A DNA stretch of 64,000 bases from Aeromicrobium sp. Leaf350 (lineage in GTDB: Bacteria > Actinomycetota > Actinomycetes > Propionibacteriales > Nocardioidaceae), in NCBI RefSeq assembly GCF_916858655.1, contig NZ_CAKASL010000001.1:372001-436000 (forward strand), in the 5' to 3' direction. The notes below the pieces were generated by a model, which did not search any database, was not told the origin of the DNA, and saw only the letters and a program-made list of their open reading frames with translations. The position numbers were made by a program, and so were the translations under genes. Positions 7,913 through 16,469 of the stretch are shown piece after piece; the stretch's first letter is position 1; every line of letters starts with the position of its first letter.

Positions 7913-9308
7913 TGATCGACACGGTCGTGCCCCCGCTCGGCCGTGACTCGAACGTCAACGTGCCGTCGAGCTCGGTCTGCACCAGCGTCGTCACGATCGA
8001 CAGCCCCAGGCTGCTGCTCGTGCGGAAGCCCTCGGGCATCCCGACGCCGTCGTCGCTGACGCGCAGGCGGATGCGGTCACGGATGCGGTTCACCGCGACG
8101 GTGATCTGACCGCCGTCGTCGCCGAAGGCGTGCTCGGCCGCGTTCTGGATGAGCTCGGTCAGCACCATCGACAGCGGCGTGGCGACCTCGCCGGACAGCG
8201 CCCCGAACGTGCCGATGCGCGTCGCGAGGATCTCGCGCTCGCCCGCCACGTCGAGCACCGTGCGCAGGAGCCGGTCGGCGATGTCGTCGAAGTCGACGAC
8301 GTCGCCGAAGGACTGGCTCAGCGTCTCGTGCACCAGCGCGATCGAGCCGACGCGTCGCTCGGCCTCCTGCAGCGCGTGCCGCGCCTCGTCGGTCGACATG
8401 CGCCGGGCCTGGAGCCGCAGCAGCGCCGCCACGGTCTGCAGGTTGTTCTTGACCCGGTGGTGGATCTCGCGGATCGTCGCGTCCTTCGTCATGAGCTCGC
8501 GCTCACGCGAACGGAGCTCGGTGACGTCGCGCAGCAGGATCAGCGCACCGGCCGGCTCACCGGCCGAGCGCAGCGGGATGCGACGCACGTGCAGCGAGGC
8601 GGCCGCGTTCTCGAGCTCCCCCGAGCCGCCCTCGGCCCCCACGAGCAGACCCGGAACCGCGTGCCGCGGCGTGCGGCGGTCCATGAGTCCGGCCGTGACG
8701 TCGACCAGTCGGGTGCCGATCAGGTCGCCCACCAGGCCCAGCCGGCGATAGGCGGACAGGGCGTTGGGGCTGGCGAAGCGCACCGTGCCGTCGGCCTCGG
8801 TGCGCACGAAGCCGTCGCCGACGCGCAGCAGGTCGACGACCGCCGTGCGGTCCGCCGACTCGGGGAACTCGCCGGTGCGGATCATCTCGAGCAGGTCCGA
8901 CGCCACGTCGAGGTACGCCGACTCCAGTGCCCCGGCGCTGCGCAGCCCGGGCGCCTCGCGTCTCCTCTCGACGACAGCCACGACGCGTGAGCCGCGGCGC
9001 ACCGGCACGAACTGCGTCGAGCCCTCGATCGTGAGCCCCGTCGTCAGGGCCTGCTCGATGAGCGGCGCCGCGCCGGGAGCGAGCGAGAGTCCGACGACGT
9101 CCTCGAGCAGGGCCGTCGGCCCGGTCGTGGGGCGCACCTGCGCGACGGCGCAGACGCCCGTCTCCTCGGCCTCCGGCACCCAGAGCACCAGGTCGGAGAA
9201 GGCGAGGTCGGCGATGAGCTGCCAGTCCGAGACCAGGGCATTCAGCCATCGCGCATCGGTCGCGGACACGGCCGTGCGCGAGCGCGTCATGTCCTCGAGC
9301 TGGCCCAC
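7899..9308 (-). CDS. pdtaS: PdtaS-type sensor histidine kinase
   Basis: 469 residues, cytosolic, without membrane segments. An N-terminal GAF-like domain (about 10-145) is followed by a PAS-like domain (about 160-265), a HisKA_2 dimerisation/phosphoacceptor box (EIHHRVKNNLQTVAALLRLQ, acceptor His near 283-284) and an HATPase domain with the N box ELIQNAAEH (about 385-393) and DDGVGMP. The layout and sequence resemble mycobacterial PdtaS, which phosphorylates the RNA-binding antiterminator PdtaR; no pdtaR gene lies nearby. A GTG also exists at 9314, but a TAGTCT hexamer ends six bases before the GTG at 9308, so that one is preferred. The gene starts 30 bp from a divergent DUF2785 gene. Confidence 0.92.
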   Translation of the reverse strand: MGQLEDMTRSRTAVSATDARWLNALVSDWQLIADLAFSDLVLWVPEAEETGVCAVAQVRPTTGPTALLEDVVGLSLAPGAAPLIEQALTTGLTIEGSTQFVPVRRGSRVVAVVERRREAPGLRSAGALESAYLDVASDLLEMIRTGEFPESADRTAVVDLLRVGDGFVRTEADGTVRFASPNALSAYRRLGLVGDLIGTRLVDVTAGLMDRRTPRHAVPGLLVGAEGGSGELENAAASLHVRRIPLRSAGEPAGALILLRDVTELRSRERELMTKDATIREIHHRVKNNLQTVAALLRLQARRMSTDEARHALQEAERRVGSIALVHETLSQSFGDVVDFDDIADRLLRTVLDVAGEREILATRIGTFGALSGEVATPLSMVLTELIQNAAEHAFGDDGGQITVAVNRIRDRIRLRVSDDGVGMPEGFRTSSSLGLSIVTTLVQTELDGTLTFESRPSGGTTVSITLDA

Positions 9309-9314
9309 GGCCAC

Positions 9315-9320
9315 AGACTA
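9315..9320 (-). promoter_or_regulatory. -10 hexamer TAGTCT for leaderless pdtaS
   Basis: TAGTCT on the minus strand is followed by GTGGCC and then the GTG start at 9308. The six-base spacing decides the start over the in-frame GTG two codons upstream. Confidence 0.6.
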
Positions 9321-9338
9321 CGTGGCACGATGGGGACG

Positions 9339-10253
9339 ATGACCGAGTCGACCTGGGAGTCCGTCCGTTCCACGGGCATGGAAGTACCGGTCGACCGACC
9401 GCTCCACGAGATGACGGCCGAGCTCGTCTCGATGCTGGGCGACCCGGAGCCCCGTGTGCGCGAGGAGCTCGCCTACCCCGTGCTGACCTCCTGGCTCCAG
9501 CGCGGCGTCTACGACGACCTGCTCTCGGGTCTCGGCGACGGCATCGTCAGCGGGCTGGGGTTCGGCCTCGGCCGCGACGGCGACTCCTCCGTCATCCGGC
9601 GCTCGTACAGCGCGCTGATGCTGGCCGAGATCGTCGGTCGTGACAACGACCGGCACCTCGTCGAGGCCTCCTCGGTGCTGGCCTGGGGCGACGCCGCGAC
9701 GAGCTGGTACGTCCGCGAGTTCGACCACCGCGGCTGGATCGCCGAGATGGGCTGGGCCCACGCCATCGCCCACGGCGCCGACCTGCTCGCCGCCCTCGCG
9801 AGGTCGCGACACTTCGGAGCCCTGGAGCTCACGGTGCTGCTCGACGTCATCGCCGACCGGGTGCTGGCCCCCACGGCGTACACCTGGCGCCACGGCGAGG
9901 ACGACCGCCTCGCGTTCGCGGTCATGACCCTGCTGCACCGCAACTCCCTCGACACGACGCTCGTCGAGCCGTGGCTCGCCCGCCTCGGGGCCGGGCTCCA
10001 GCCACCGCCCACGCGGGGTCACCTCGAGATCGAGTGGCCGACGACCGAGGCGCGCAACACCTCGGCGTTCCTGCGGGCGCTGCACCTGCAGCTCGCGCTC
10101 GGCGTGCAGGGGCGTTCGGACCTGCGCGGCGACGCCGAGCTGTTCGCCGAGCAGCCCACCGACCGCGCCGACCTGCTGCTCGCCGTGCTCGACCAGATCC
10201 GCGCCGAGAGCCCGTGGCTGTACCGCCCCACGTCGCGCACGCCCGTCCCGTAA
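9339..10253 (+). CDS. DUF2785 domain protein
   Basis: 304 residues, predicted soluble and mostly helical. The first half has the DUF2785 pattern (RGVYDDLLSGLGDGIVSGL, IRRSYSALMLAEIVGRDN, WVREFDHRGW-like region read here as WYVREFDHRGW, and GWAHAIAHGADLLAALA). The function of the family is not established. Two ATGs are possible, 9330 and 9339; the second is preferred because the hexamer CACGAT ends seven bases before it. It is divergent from pdtaS. Its stop codon TAA forms part of the -10 element of the next gene. Confidence 0.8.
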   Translation: MTESTWESVRSTGMEVPVDRPLHEMTAELVSMLGDPEPRVREELAYPVLTSWLQRGVYDDLLSGLGDGIVSGLGFGLGRDGDSSVIRRSYSALMLAEIVGRDNDRHLVEASSVLAWGDAATSWYVREFDHRGWIAEMGWAHAIAHGADLLAALARSRHFGALELTVLLDVIADRVLAPTAYTWRHGEDDRLAFAVMTLLHRNSLDTTLVEPWLARLGAGLQPPPTRGHLEIEWPTTEARNTSAFLRALHLQLALGVQGRSDLRGDAELFAEQPTDRADLLLAVLDQIRAESPWLYRPTSRTPVP

Positions 10254-10256
10254 TCT
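10251..10256 (+). promoter_or_regulatory. -10 hexamer TAATCT overlapping an upstream stop codon
   Basis: TAATCT includes the TAA stop of the DUF2785 gene and ends seven bases before the ATG at 10264, so the next gene can have its own leaderless start although it sits directly behind its neighbour. Confidence 0.6.
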
Positions 10257-10263
10257 GCGTCAC

Positions 10264-11937
10264 ATGACTGACGCGGACCAGACCAGCCCCGACCAGCCCG
10301 TGCACGGCGGCGTCATCGCGACCGAGGTCGCGCGCGCCCACGGCGTGGAGGCCATGTTCACGCTCTCCGGAGCGCACGTCTTCCCGATGTACGACGGAGC
10401 GGTCAAGGCCGAGCCGCCGATGCCGATCATCGACGTGCGGCACGAGCCGTCCGCGGTGTTCGCGGCCGAGGCGATCGGCAAGCTGACCCGGAAGCCGGGT
10501 CTCGCGGTGCTCACGGCCGGTCCGGGTGTCACCAACGGCGTCAGCCCCATCGCGCAGGCCCAGTTCGCGGGCTCCCCGCTCGTCGTCATCGGCGGACGCG
10601 CGCCGGCCAACCGCTGGGGTCAGGGCAGTCTGCAGGAGCTCGACCACCCGCCGATCCTGAAGACCGTCACGGCCCTCTCCACCACCGCGCACACCACCGC
10701 CGACATCGGCCCCACGGTCGACGAGGCCTTCCGCGTCGCCGGGTCCTCGCACCGCGGACCGACCTTCCTGGACGTGCCGATGGACCAGTTCTTCGACACC
10801 GCCGCCCGCCACACCAGCGCGGGAGCCGTCGAGGCGATCGCGCCCGACGGCGACGCCCTCGCGAAGGTCGCGGCGCTGCTCGCCGGGTCCTCGCGCCCGC
10901 TCCTGATCCTCGGCACCGACGTCTGGGCCGACGGCGCCGAGGAGGCGGCGCTCCGCCTCGTGGAGGAGACCGGCGTCCCGGTCATCGCCAACGGCATGGG
11001 CCGCGGCATCGTGCCCGGCGGCCATCCGCAGCTCGTCACCAAGGCCCGGTCCGCGGCACTCAACGGCGCCGACCTGGTGATCGTGGTCGGCACTCCGCTC
11101 GACTTCCGCCTCGGCTACGGCGTGTTCGGCGGCAAGGACGACACGACGCCCGCCCGGGTCGTGCACCTGGCCGACTCCCCCGCCCAGGTCTCGACGCACG
11201 CGAGCCTGGCCGCCAGCGCCTCGGGCGACCTGACGCAGGTGCTCGACGGCGTGCTCTCCGGGCTGCAGTCGGCCAGCGGCGGCAAGCCCGACTGGACCGC
11301 CTGGCTGTCCGACCTGCAGGACCAGGTCAGGGCCGGCATCGAGCGCGACGACGCGCTGCTGACCGCCACGGCCGACCCCATCCACCCGGCCCGCATCTAC
11401 GGTGAGCTGCTCCCCCGCCTGGCCGACGACGCCGTCGTGATCGGCGACGGCGGCGACTTCGTGTCGTTCGCCGGCAAGTTCGTGGAGCCGAAGCGGCCCG
11501 GCGGCTGGCTCGACCCCGGCCCCTACGGCTGCCTGGGCGCCGGCCTCGGTGCAGCCATCGCGGCCCGCATCGCGCGGCCGTCGAGCCAGGTCGTGCTGCT
11601 GTTCGGCGACGGCGCTGCGGGCATGTCGCTCATCGACGTCGACACCCTGGTCCGCCACAACCTCCCGGTCGTGATGATCGTCGGCAACAACAGCGCCTGG
11701 GGCCTGGAGAAGGGCCCGATGCAGATGCTCTACGGCTACGACGTCGCCGCCGACCTGGCGCCGGGCACGCGCTACGACCAGGTCGTCACGGCACTCGGCG
11801 GTGGTGGCGAGCTCGTCACCGACCCGAAGGAGATCGGCCCGGCGATCGACCGCGCCTTCGCCTCCGGCATCCCCTACCTCGTCAACGTGCTGACCGACGT
11901 CGACGCCGCCTACCCGCGGGCGACCTTCGGGATCTGA
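10264..11937 (+). CDS. ilvG: Acetolactate synthase-like ThDP enzyme (IlvG type)
   Basis: 557 residues with the three-domain ThDP-enzyme fold: the Pyr domain with catalytic-Glu motif DVRHEPSAVFAAEA (about 58-71), a central domain (about 195-330), and the PP domain with the ThDP motif GDGAAGMSLIDVDTLVRHN ending in VGNNSAWGLEKGPM. The sequence is close to mycobacterial Rv1820 (IlvG), annotated as acetolactate synthase; the true reaction of this branch is less certain than that of IlvB, and no small regulatory subunit gene is nearby. The gene is monocistronic, and its stop is immediately adjacent to that of the convergent siderophore-interacting protein gene, the two forming TGATCA. Confidence 0.88.
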   Translation: MTDADQTSPDQPVHGGVIATEVARAHGVEAMFTLSGAHVFPMYDGAVKAEPPMPIIDVRHEPSAVFAAEAIGKLTRKPGLAVLTAGPGVTNGVSPIAQAQFAGSPLVVIGGRAPANRWGQGSLQELDHPPILKTVTALSTTAHTTADIGPTVDEAFRVAGSSHRGPTFLDVPMDQFFDTAARHTSAGAVEAIAPDGDALAKVAALLAGSSRPLLILGTDVWADGAEEAALRLVEETGVPVIANGMGRGIVPGGHPQLVTKARSAALNGADLVIVVGTPLDFRLGYGVFGGKDDTTPARVVHLADSPAQVSTHASLAASASGDLTQVLDGVLSGLQSASGGKPDWTAWLSDLQDQVRAGIERDDALLTATADPIHPARIYGELLPRLADDAVVIGDGGDFVSFAGKFVEPKRPGGWLDPGPYGCLGAGLGAAIAARIARPSSQVVLLFGDGAAGMSLIDVDTLVRHNLPVVMIVGNNSAWGLEKGPMQMLYGYDVAADLAPGTRYDQVVTALGGGGELVTDPKEIGPAIDRAFASGIPYLVNVLTDVDAAYPRATFGI

Positions 11938-12735
11938 TCAGCGGCGCGAGGTGCGCACGGCGGTCGTGCGCTCCTTGCGCCAGTAGCCGGCGATGTCGCA
12001 GGTGCCCCGAGCGAAGCCGTGCGCCCGGGCCCAGCGGCGGATCGGCTTGAGGACCCCCGCCTCGCCGGCGGCCCAGAGGAACACCTTCCGCTCGGCCGGG
12101 AGCTCCAGCGCCGCGAGGTGCGCACCCAGCACGTCGTCGCCCGCATCCGCGACCTCCGGGTCGTCGAGGTGGAACCACGTCACCCTCACCCCTGGACGCA
12201 CCGCGAGCTCCTGCTCCTCGCCCGCGTCGGGCACGAGCACTGCGACCTCGGCGTGCACGTGTTCGGGCAGCTCCTCCAGCCACCGGGCGACCGCCGGCAG
12301 CGCTGTGTGGTCGGCCAGCAGCACGTGCAGGTCGAGCTCGGGCGGGACAGGATCGGTCGGGCGGGGGCCGGTCAGCCAGAGGGTGTCGCCGGGCTCGGCC
12401 CGCTGCGCCCAGTCCGACGCGAGACCGCCCGGGTGCACCACGAAGTCGATCCACACCTCACCGGAAACGGCGTCGAGGCGCCGGATCGTGTACTCCCGGA
12501 AGGGCGGGAAGGGGCGGGGCCACACGAGGGTCTCGCCGTCCTCGGCCAGGACCGGGGGCCGCGTCGCGCCGTCCGCATCGGGGAACACGAGCTTGACGTG
12601 CTCGTCGGGCGTGAGGCCGACCATCCCGGCGGCCTGGGGCCCACCGAGCACGACCCGCACCATGCGCGGCGTGACCGACTCACGGCGCAGCACCACGAGC
12701 TCGCGCACGCTCGGTCCGGCTCCCGTCGCAGTCAT
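11938..12735 (-). CDS. Siderophore-interacting protein (FAD-dependent ferric reductase)
   Basis: 265 residues. An N-terminal FAD-binding beta-barrel has the signature REYTIRRLD (about 85-93) followed by a SIP-type Rossmann domain with the VLLADHTALPAVARWLEEL segment. Such proteins use NAD(P)H to reduce ferric siderophores in the cytosol and release iron. The gene is divergent from a two-gene ABC transporter with an iron-box-like site between. In mycobacteria the equivalent domain is fused to the N-terminus of the importer IrtA; here it is separate. The ATG at 12735 has CAGAAT six bases upstream. Confidence 0.88.
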   Translation of the reverse strand: MTATGAGPSVRELVVLRRESVTPRMVRVVLGGPQAAGMVGLTPDEHVKLVFPDADGATRPPVLAEDGETLVWPRPFPPFREYTIRRLDAVSGEVWIDFVVHPGGLASDWAQRAEPGDTLWLTGPRPTDPVPPELDLHVLLADHTALPAVARWLEELPEHVHAEVAVLVPDAGEEQELAVRPGVRVTWFHLDDPEVADAGDDVLGAHLAALELPAERKVFLWAAGEAGVLKPIRRWARAHGFARGTCDIAGYWRKERTTAVRTSRR

Positions 12736-12791
12736 GTCCCCATTCTGCGACGAGGACCGCTCGGGCCCGGACCCGGACCGTTCCAGGGCGC

Positions 12792-12810
12792 GAAGGTGAG
12801 GGTAGCCTCA
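12792..12810. promoter_or_regulatory. IdeR/DtxR-like iron box overlapping the ABC promoter
   Basis: The 19-mer GAAGGTGAGGGTAGCCTCA matches the canonical iron box TTAGGTTAGGCTAACCTAA at 13 of 19 positions, including the AGGT and CCT cores. It overlaps the TAGCCT -10 hexamer (12803-12808) that ends six bases before the GTG of the ABC gene, where a repressor would block transcription. Confidence 0.65.
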
Positions 12811-12814
12811 TCAG

Positions 12815-14524
12815 GTGGTCACAGGAGCGAGCAAGGGTCGGGTCGCGCCCCGCTCCACCCGCCGGATCCTGTTCGGTCCGGTGTCGCGCAACCGCCGCCT
12901 CGTGCTCAGCGGGACGCCGCTGATCGTCCTGTGGCAGCTGTGCGAGGCCCTCGTGCCGGTCATGATCGGCGTGACCATCGACGTCGGCATCGAGACCGGT
13001 GCGCTCGGCCCGTTCGCCCTCGCCTGCGCCGGGATCGTCGTCGTGTTCCTCTGCCTCAGCTACGGCTACCGCTTCGGCGCCCTGTTCCTGATGCGGGCGC
13101 TGCAGGACGAGTCGCACCGCATCCGCGTGGAGGTCGCCGAGAAGGCCGTCGAGCCCGTCGACGACCCGCGGCTCGCCGGCGAGTGGCTCTCGCTCGCGAC
13201 GGCCGACGCCGAGAAGGTCGCGGCGCTCGTGTTCCAGCTCGCGTTCACGGCCGCATCGATCGTGACCGTCCTCGCCACGGCCGTCTACCTCGCCCGCACC
13301 GACGTGACGCTCGCACTGGTGATCCTGCTCGGGCTGCCCGTCACCGTGGCGATCACGCAGATCGTCTCGCCAGCCATCGCCCGCCGCACCAGCCGCGAGC
13401 AGGCCGCCATCGCCCGCGTCGCCGGCATCGCGGGCGACCTGATCGCCGGCATCCGTCCGCTCAAGGGCATCGGCGCCGAGACCACGGCGAGCGGCCGCTA
13501 CCGCGAGGCGAGCCGCGCCGCGCGGCACTCCAGCATCGTGACCGCCCGCTCCTGGGGCTACATGTCGGGCCTCACGACGCTGGTCTCCGGCCTCTTCCTC
13601 GCGCTGGTGGCCCTCCTGGCGGGCGGCCGCGCGATCGACGGCGAGCTGTCGCTCGGCGAGCTCGTCGCGATCGTCGGCCTGACCCAGTTCCTGGCCGAGC
13701 CGATCAAGCTGCTGGGTGACCTGTCGGCCCAGTTCGCCGCCAGCCGGGCCTCCGCCCAGCGCCTGCACGACGCCCTCGCTGCCGGGTCGCACGTGCTCGA
13801 CGGCCCCGAGCGGCTCCCCGACGGCGCTCCGCGCGAGGTGAGGTTCGACGGGGTGACGGCGGGTCCGCTGGTCGGCGTCGACCTGACCTGCTCGCCCGGA
13901 CGGCTCGTCGCGATCACGACCGACGGACCCGAGAGCGCCGACGCGGTGGTCGCCCTCCTCGAGGGCACCGTCCGCCCCGTCACCGGCTCGGTGCGGCTCG
14001 GCGGGGTCGACCTGCAGCAGCTGGACCGCGCCGACCGCCGTGGCGCCCTGCTGGTCGTGCCGCACGCCGCGACGCCTCCCGAGGGCACGGTGCGTGCCGC
14101 GATCGACCCGGACGCACGCCTCGACGAGACCGAGCTCGACGCCGTGCTGACCGCCTCGGCGTCGCACGACGTCGTCGACGCGCACCCCGATGGGCTCGAC
14201 CACGCCGTGCGCATCGGGGGCAGCAGCCTCTCCGGTGGGCAGCGCCAGCGCCTGACGATCGCGCGATCGCTCGCGGTGGCGCCGCCCGTGCTCGTGCTGC
14301 GGGACCCCACGACCGCGATCGACGCCGTCACGGAGCAGCAGATCGCCCTGGGTCTGCGCACGCGCCGCGACGCGGGCACCGCCACGCTCGTCGTGACGTC
14401 CTCCCCCACGCTGCTGGCCGCCGCCGACACGGTCGTGTGGATCCGCGACGGCCGCGTCGTGGCCAGCGGCACCCACCACGACCTGCAGGACGACCCGGCC
14501 TACCGCGAGGACGTCCTGCGATGA
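12815..14524 (+). CDS. ABC transporter permease/ATPase subunit with degenerate nucleotide site
   Basis: 569 residues: a six-helix exporter-type membrane domain (about 25-310) fused to a nucleotide-binding domain. The ATPase is strikingly degenerate. The Walker A loop is replaced by ITTDGPESADA (367-377) with no GKS/T, the catalytic glutamate is replaced by proline (LRDPTT, 495-500), and the Q-loop and H-loop residues are missing (VVPHAA, VTSSPT). The signature LSGGQRQRL (472-480) is intact. It must pair with the next gene product, whose defects are the mirror image. The GTG at 12815 follows TAGCCT by six bases. Divergence from the SIP gene and the iron box suggest a siderophore transporter related to IrtAB. 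Confidence 0.88.
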   Translation: MVTGASKGRVAPRSTRRILFGPVSRNRRLVLSGTPLIVLWQLCEALVPVMIGVTIDVGIETGALGPFALACAGIVVVFLCLSYGYRFGALFLMRALQDESHRIRVEVAEKAVEPVDDPRLAGEWLSLATADAEKVAALVFQLAFTAASIVTVLATAVYLARTDVTLALVILLGLPVTVAITQIVSPAIARRTSREQAAIARVAGIAGDLIAGIRPLKGIGAETTASGRYREASRAARHSSIVTARSWGYMSGLTTLVSGLFLALVALLAGGRAIDGELSLGELVAIVGLTQFLAEPIKLLGDLSAQFAASRASAQRLHDALAAGSHVLDGPERLPDGAPREVRFDGVTAGPLVGVDLTCSPGRLVAITTDGPESADAVVALLEGTVRPVTGSVRLGGVDLQQLDRADRRGALLVVPHAATPPEGTVRAAIDPDARLDETELDAVLTASASHDVVDAHPDGLDHAVRIGGSSLSGGQRQRLTIARSLAVAPPVLVLRDPTTAIDAVTEQQIALGLRTRRDAGTATLVVTSSPTLLAAADTVVWIRDGRVVASGTHHDLQDDPAYREDVLR

Positions 14525-16278
14525 GCCGCAACCTCCTGCCGGTCGCGACCGGACGCGACACGACCCGGCTGCTCGCGCAGCACTTCCGCCGGCGCCCGGC
14601 CGCCGTGACTCTCGCGGTCCTCGGCTTCCTCACGACCGGGGCCGCCGGCATCGTGGCGCCTCGAGCGCTCGGCGAGATCGTCGACGTCGTGCAGACCGGT
14701 GCCGAGCGGGGCGGGGGCGAGGCGTCCGACCTGGCCGGGCCGGTCATCGCGATCGTCATCGCCTCCGTCGTCGGCGCGATCGCCGCCGCCGTGGCGGTCG
14801 CCGCGCTCGCGCAGGCCACGATCCCGGTGCTGGCCGAGCTGCGCGAGACCGTGCTCGACCGCGCGCTGCACCTCGACGCGGGCCGCCTCGAGGAGGCCGG
14901 CACGGGCGACGTCATGGCCCGAGTCGGCGACGACGTACGCACCGTGACCGACTCCCTCGACGAGGCCGTGCCGCTGCTGCTGACCTCGCTCATGGCCATC
15001 GCGTTCACCGCCGGAGGGCTCTTCGCCCTCGACTGGCGGCTCGGCCTGGCCGGCCTGCTCGCGGTGCCCGGCTACGTCGGCGCGCTGCGCTGGTACCTGC
15101 CGCGCTCCGGGCCGGTGTACCGCGCCGAGCGGATCGCCCAGGGCGAGCGCGCGGAGTCGCTCATGGCCACGCTCGAGCACGCACCCACGATCCGGGCGTT
15201 CTCGCGGGAGACGCAGGCCGTCGGCGAGATCGAGCGGACGTCGTCGGACGCCCGTGGCCTCGCGATTAAGACCTTCTGGATGCTGATGCGCTACGGCGCC
15301 CGCACGAACCGCGCGGAGTGCATCGGCGTGCTGATCATCCTGGTCGCGGGCTTCCTGATGGTGCGCGGCGACGTCGTCACGATCGGCGCGGCGACCGCGG
15401 CCGCGCTGTACTTCCACCGCCTCTTCAACCCCATCGGCGGCGTGCTCAACGTCTTCGACGACGTGCAGTCGTCGGGGGCGTCGCTGACCCGGCTGGCCGG
15501 TGTCGCGCTGCTGCCCGCGCACGACGAGCGCTCGGAGCCGCTCGCGGGCGAGGCACGCCTCGAGCTGCTCGGGGTCGGTCACGAGTGGGAGCCCGGGACG
15601 CCGGTGCTGCACGAGGTCGACCTGGTCGTCGAGCCCGGTGAGCGCGTGGCGATCGTGGGCGCGAGCGGCGCGGGCAAGTCCACCGTCGCGTCGATCGCCT
15701 CCGGCATCACGACCCCGACGTCGGGTCGCACGCTCCTGGCGGGCCGCCCGATCGACGAACTCGGCCCCGGGACGGTGCGGCACCACGTCGCCGTGGTCAG
15801 CCAGGAGGTGCACGTGCTGACCGGCACCCTGCGCGACAACCTCACCCTCGCCGCTCCCGACGCGTCCGACGAGGACCTCGTGTCCGCGCTCGAGGTCGTG
15901 GCCGCTGCACGGTGGGTCGCGGCCCTCCCCGATCGGCTCGACACCCGCGTCGGCAGCTTCGGGCACGCGCTCACGAGCGCCCAGGCCCAGCAGCTCGCCC
16001 TCGCCCGGATCGTGCTGCGCGACCCGGCCGTCGTGGTGCTCGACGAGGCGACCGCCGAGGCCGGCTCGGCCGGCGCCCGGGAGCTGGAGGTGGCTGCCGC
16101 CAACGTCGTGCGCGGCCGCACCGCCATCGTCATCGCCCACCGCCTCACCCAGGCCCAGACCGCCGACCGCGTCGTCGTGATGGACCACGGCCGCATCGTC
16201 GAGCTCGGCACCCACGACGAGCTCGTCGCCGCCGGCGGCCGCTACGCCACCCTCTGGAACGCCTGGTCGGGGGTTTAG
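14521..16278 (+). CDS. ABC transporter permease/ATPase subunit (catalytic partner)
   Basis: 585 residues with the same exporter-type layout: six membrane helices (about 25-320), then the nucleotide-binding domain. Walker A GASGAGKST (380-388), the Q-loop VVSQEVH, Walker B with catalytic glutamate VVVLDEAT (D508, E509) and the switch His in IAHRLT are all intact, but the signature is LTSAQAQ (484-490) rather than LSGGQ. In a heterodimer its Walker site meets the intact LSGGQ of the first subunit, giving one competent ATP site. The ATG overlaps the upstream stop (ATGA). Transport of ferric siderophore or a similar ligand is inferred from context. Confidence 0.88.
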   Translation: MSRNLLPVATGRDTTRLLAQHFRRRPAAVTLAVLGFLTTGAAGIVAPRALGEIVDVVQTGAERGGGEASDLAGPVIAIVIASVVGAIAAAVAVAALAQATIPVLAELRETVLDRALHLDAGRLEEAGTGDVMARVGDDVRTVTDSLDEAVPLLLTSLMAIAFTAGGLFALDWRLGLAGLLAVPGYVGALRWYLPRSGPVYRAERIAQGERAESLMATLEHAPTIRAFSRETQAVGEIERTSSDARGLAIKTFWMLMRYGARTNRAECIGVLIILVAGFLMVRGDVVTIGAATAAALYFHRLFNPIGGVLNVFDDVQSSGASLTRLAGVALLPAHDERSEPLAGEARLELLGVGHEWEPGTPVLHEVDLVVEPGERVAIVGASGAGKSTVASIASGITTPTSGRTLLAGRPIDELGPGTVRHHVAVVSQEVHVLTGTLRDNLTLAAPDASDEDLVSALEVVAAARWVAALPDRLDTRVGSFGHALTSAQAQQLALARIVLRDPAVVVLDEATAEAGSAGARELEVAAANVVRGRTAIVIAHRLTQAQTADRVVVMDHGRIVELGTHDELVAAGGRYATLWNAWSGV

Positions 16279-16469
16279 GGGTTCCGTTCGGGCCGGGCCG
16301 GGAAGGTTGCCGCTCGCGGTGGTGACGGACAAGCGGCATGGACCAGCGCGGTGGCGCCTCCGCTCCCTGAAAGCTTCCAGATGTGTGCGCTAAGCGACCT
16401 CCGAGGGCCTGATGGCGGTCGGTTTGTGCACAAATCGGCCACGCGCCGGCGGGTCGGTAACCTCGCTCC
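16279..16469. other. Intergenic region with TTTGTGCACAAA palindrome and leaderless promoter
   Basis: No gene is seen. A perfect 12-bp palindrome TTTGTGCACAAA lies at 16423-16434. TAACCT at 16458-16463 ends six bases before the ATG at 16470, and the palindrome sits just upstream of the expected -35 position, so it may be an operator for the thioesterase gene. The bound protein is unknown. Confidence 0.5.

Noticed and set aside
10264..11937. Oxalyl-CoA decarboxylase, given a CoA-transferase elsewhere in the window
   Set aside because: The sequence follows mycobacterial IlvG and the CoA-transferase is 17 kb away in a different operon.
12815..14524. The first ABC gene as a pseudogene because the Walker A motif is missing
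   Set aside because: The frame is intact, the LSGGQ signature is perfect, and the partner has the complementary defect, so selection seems maintained.
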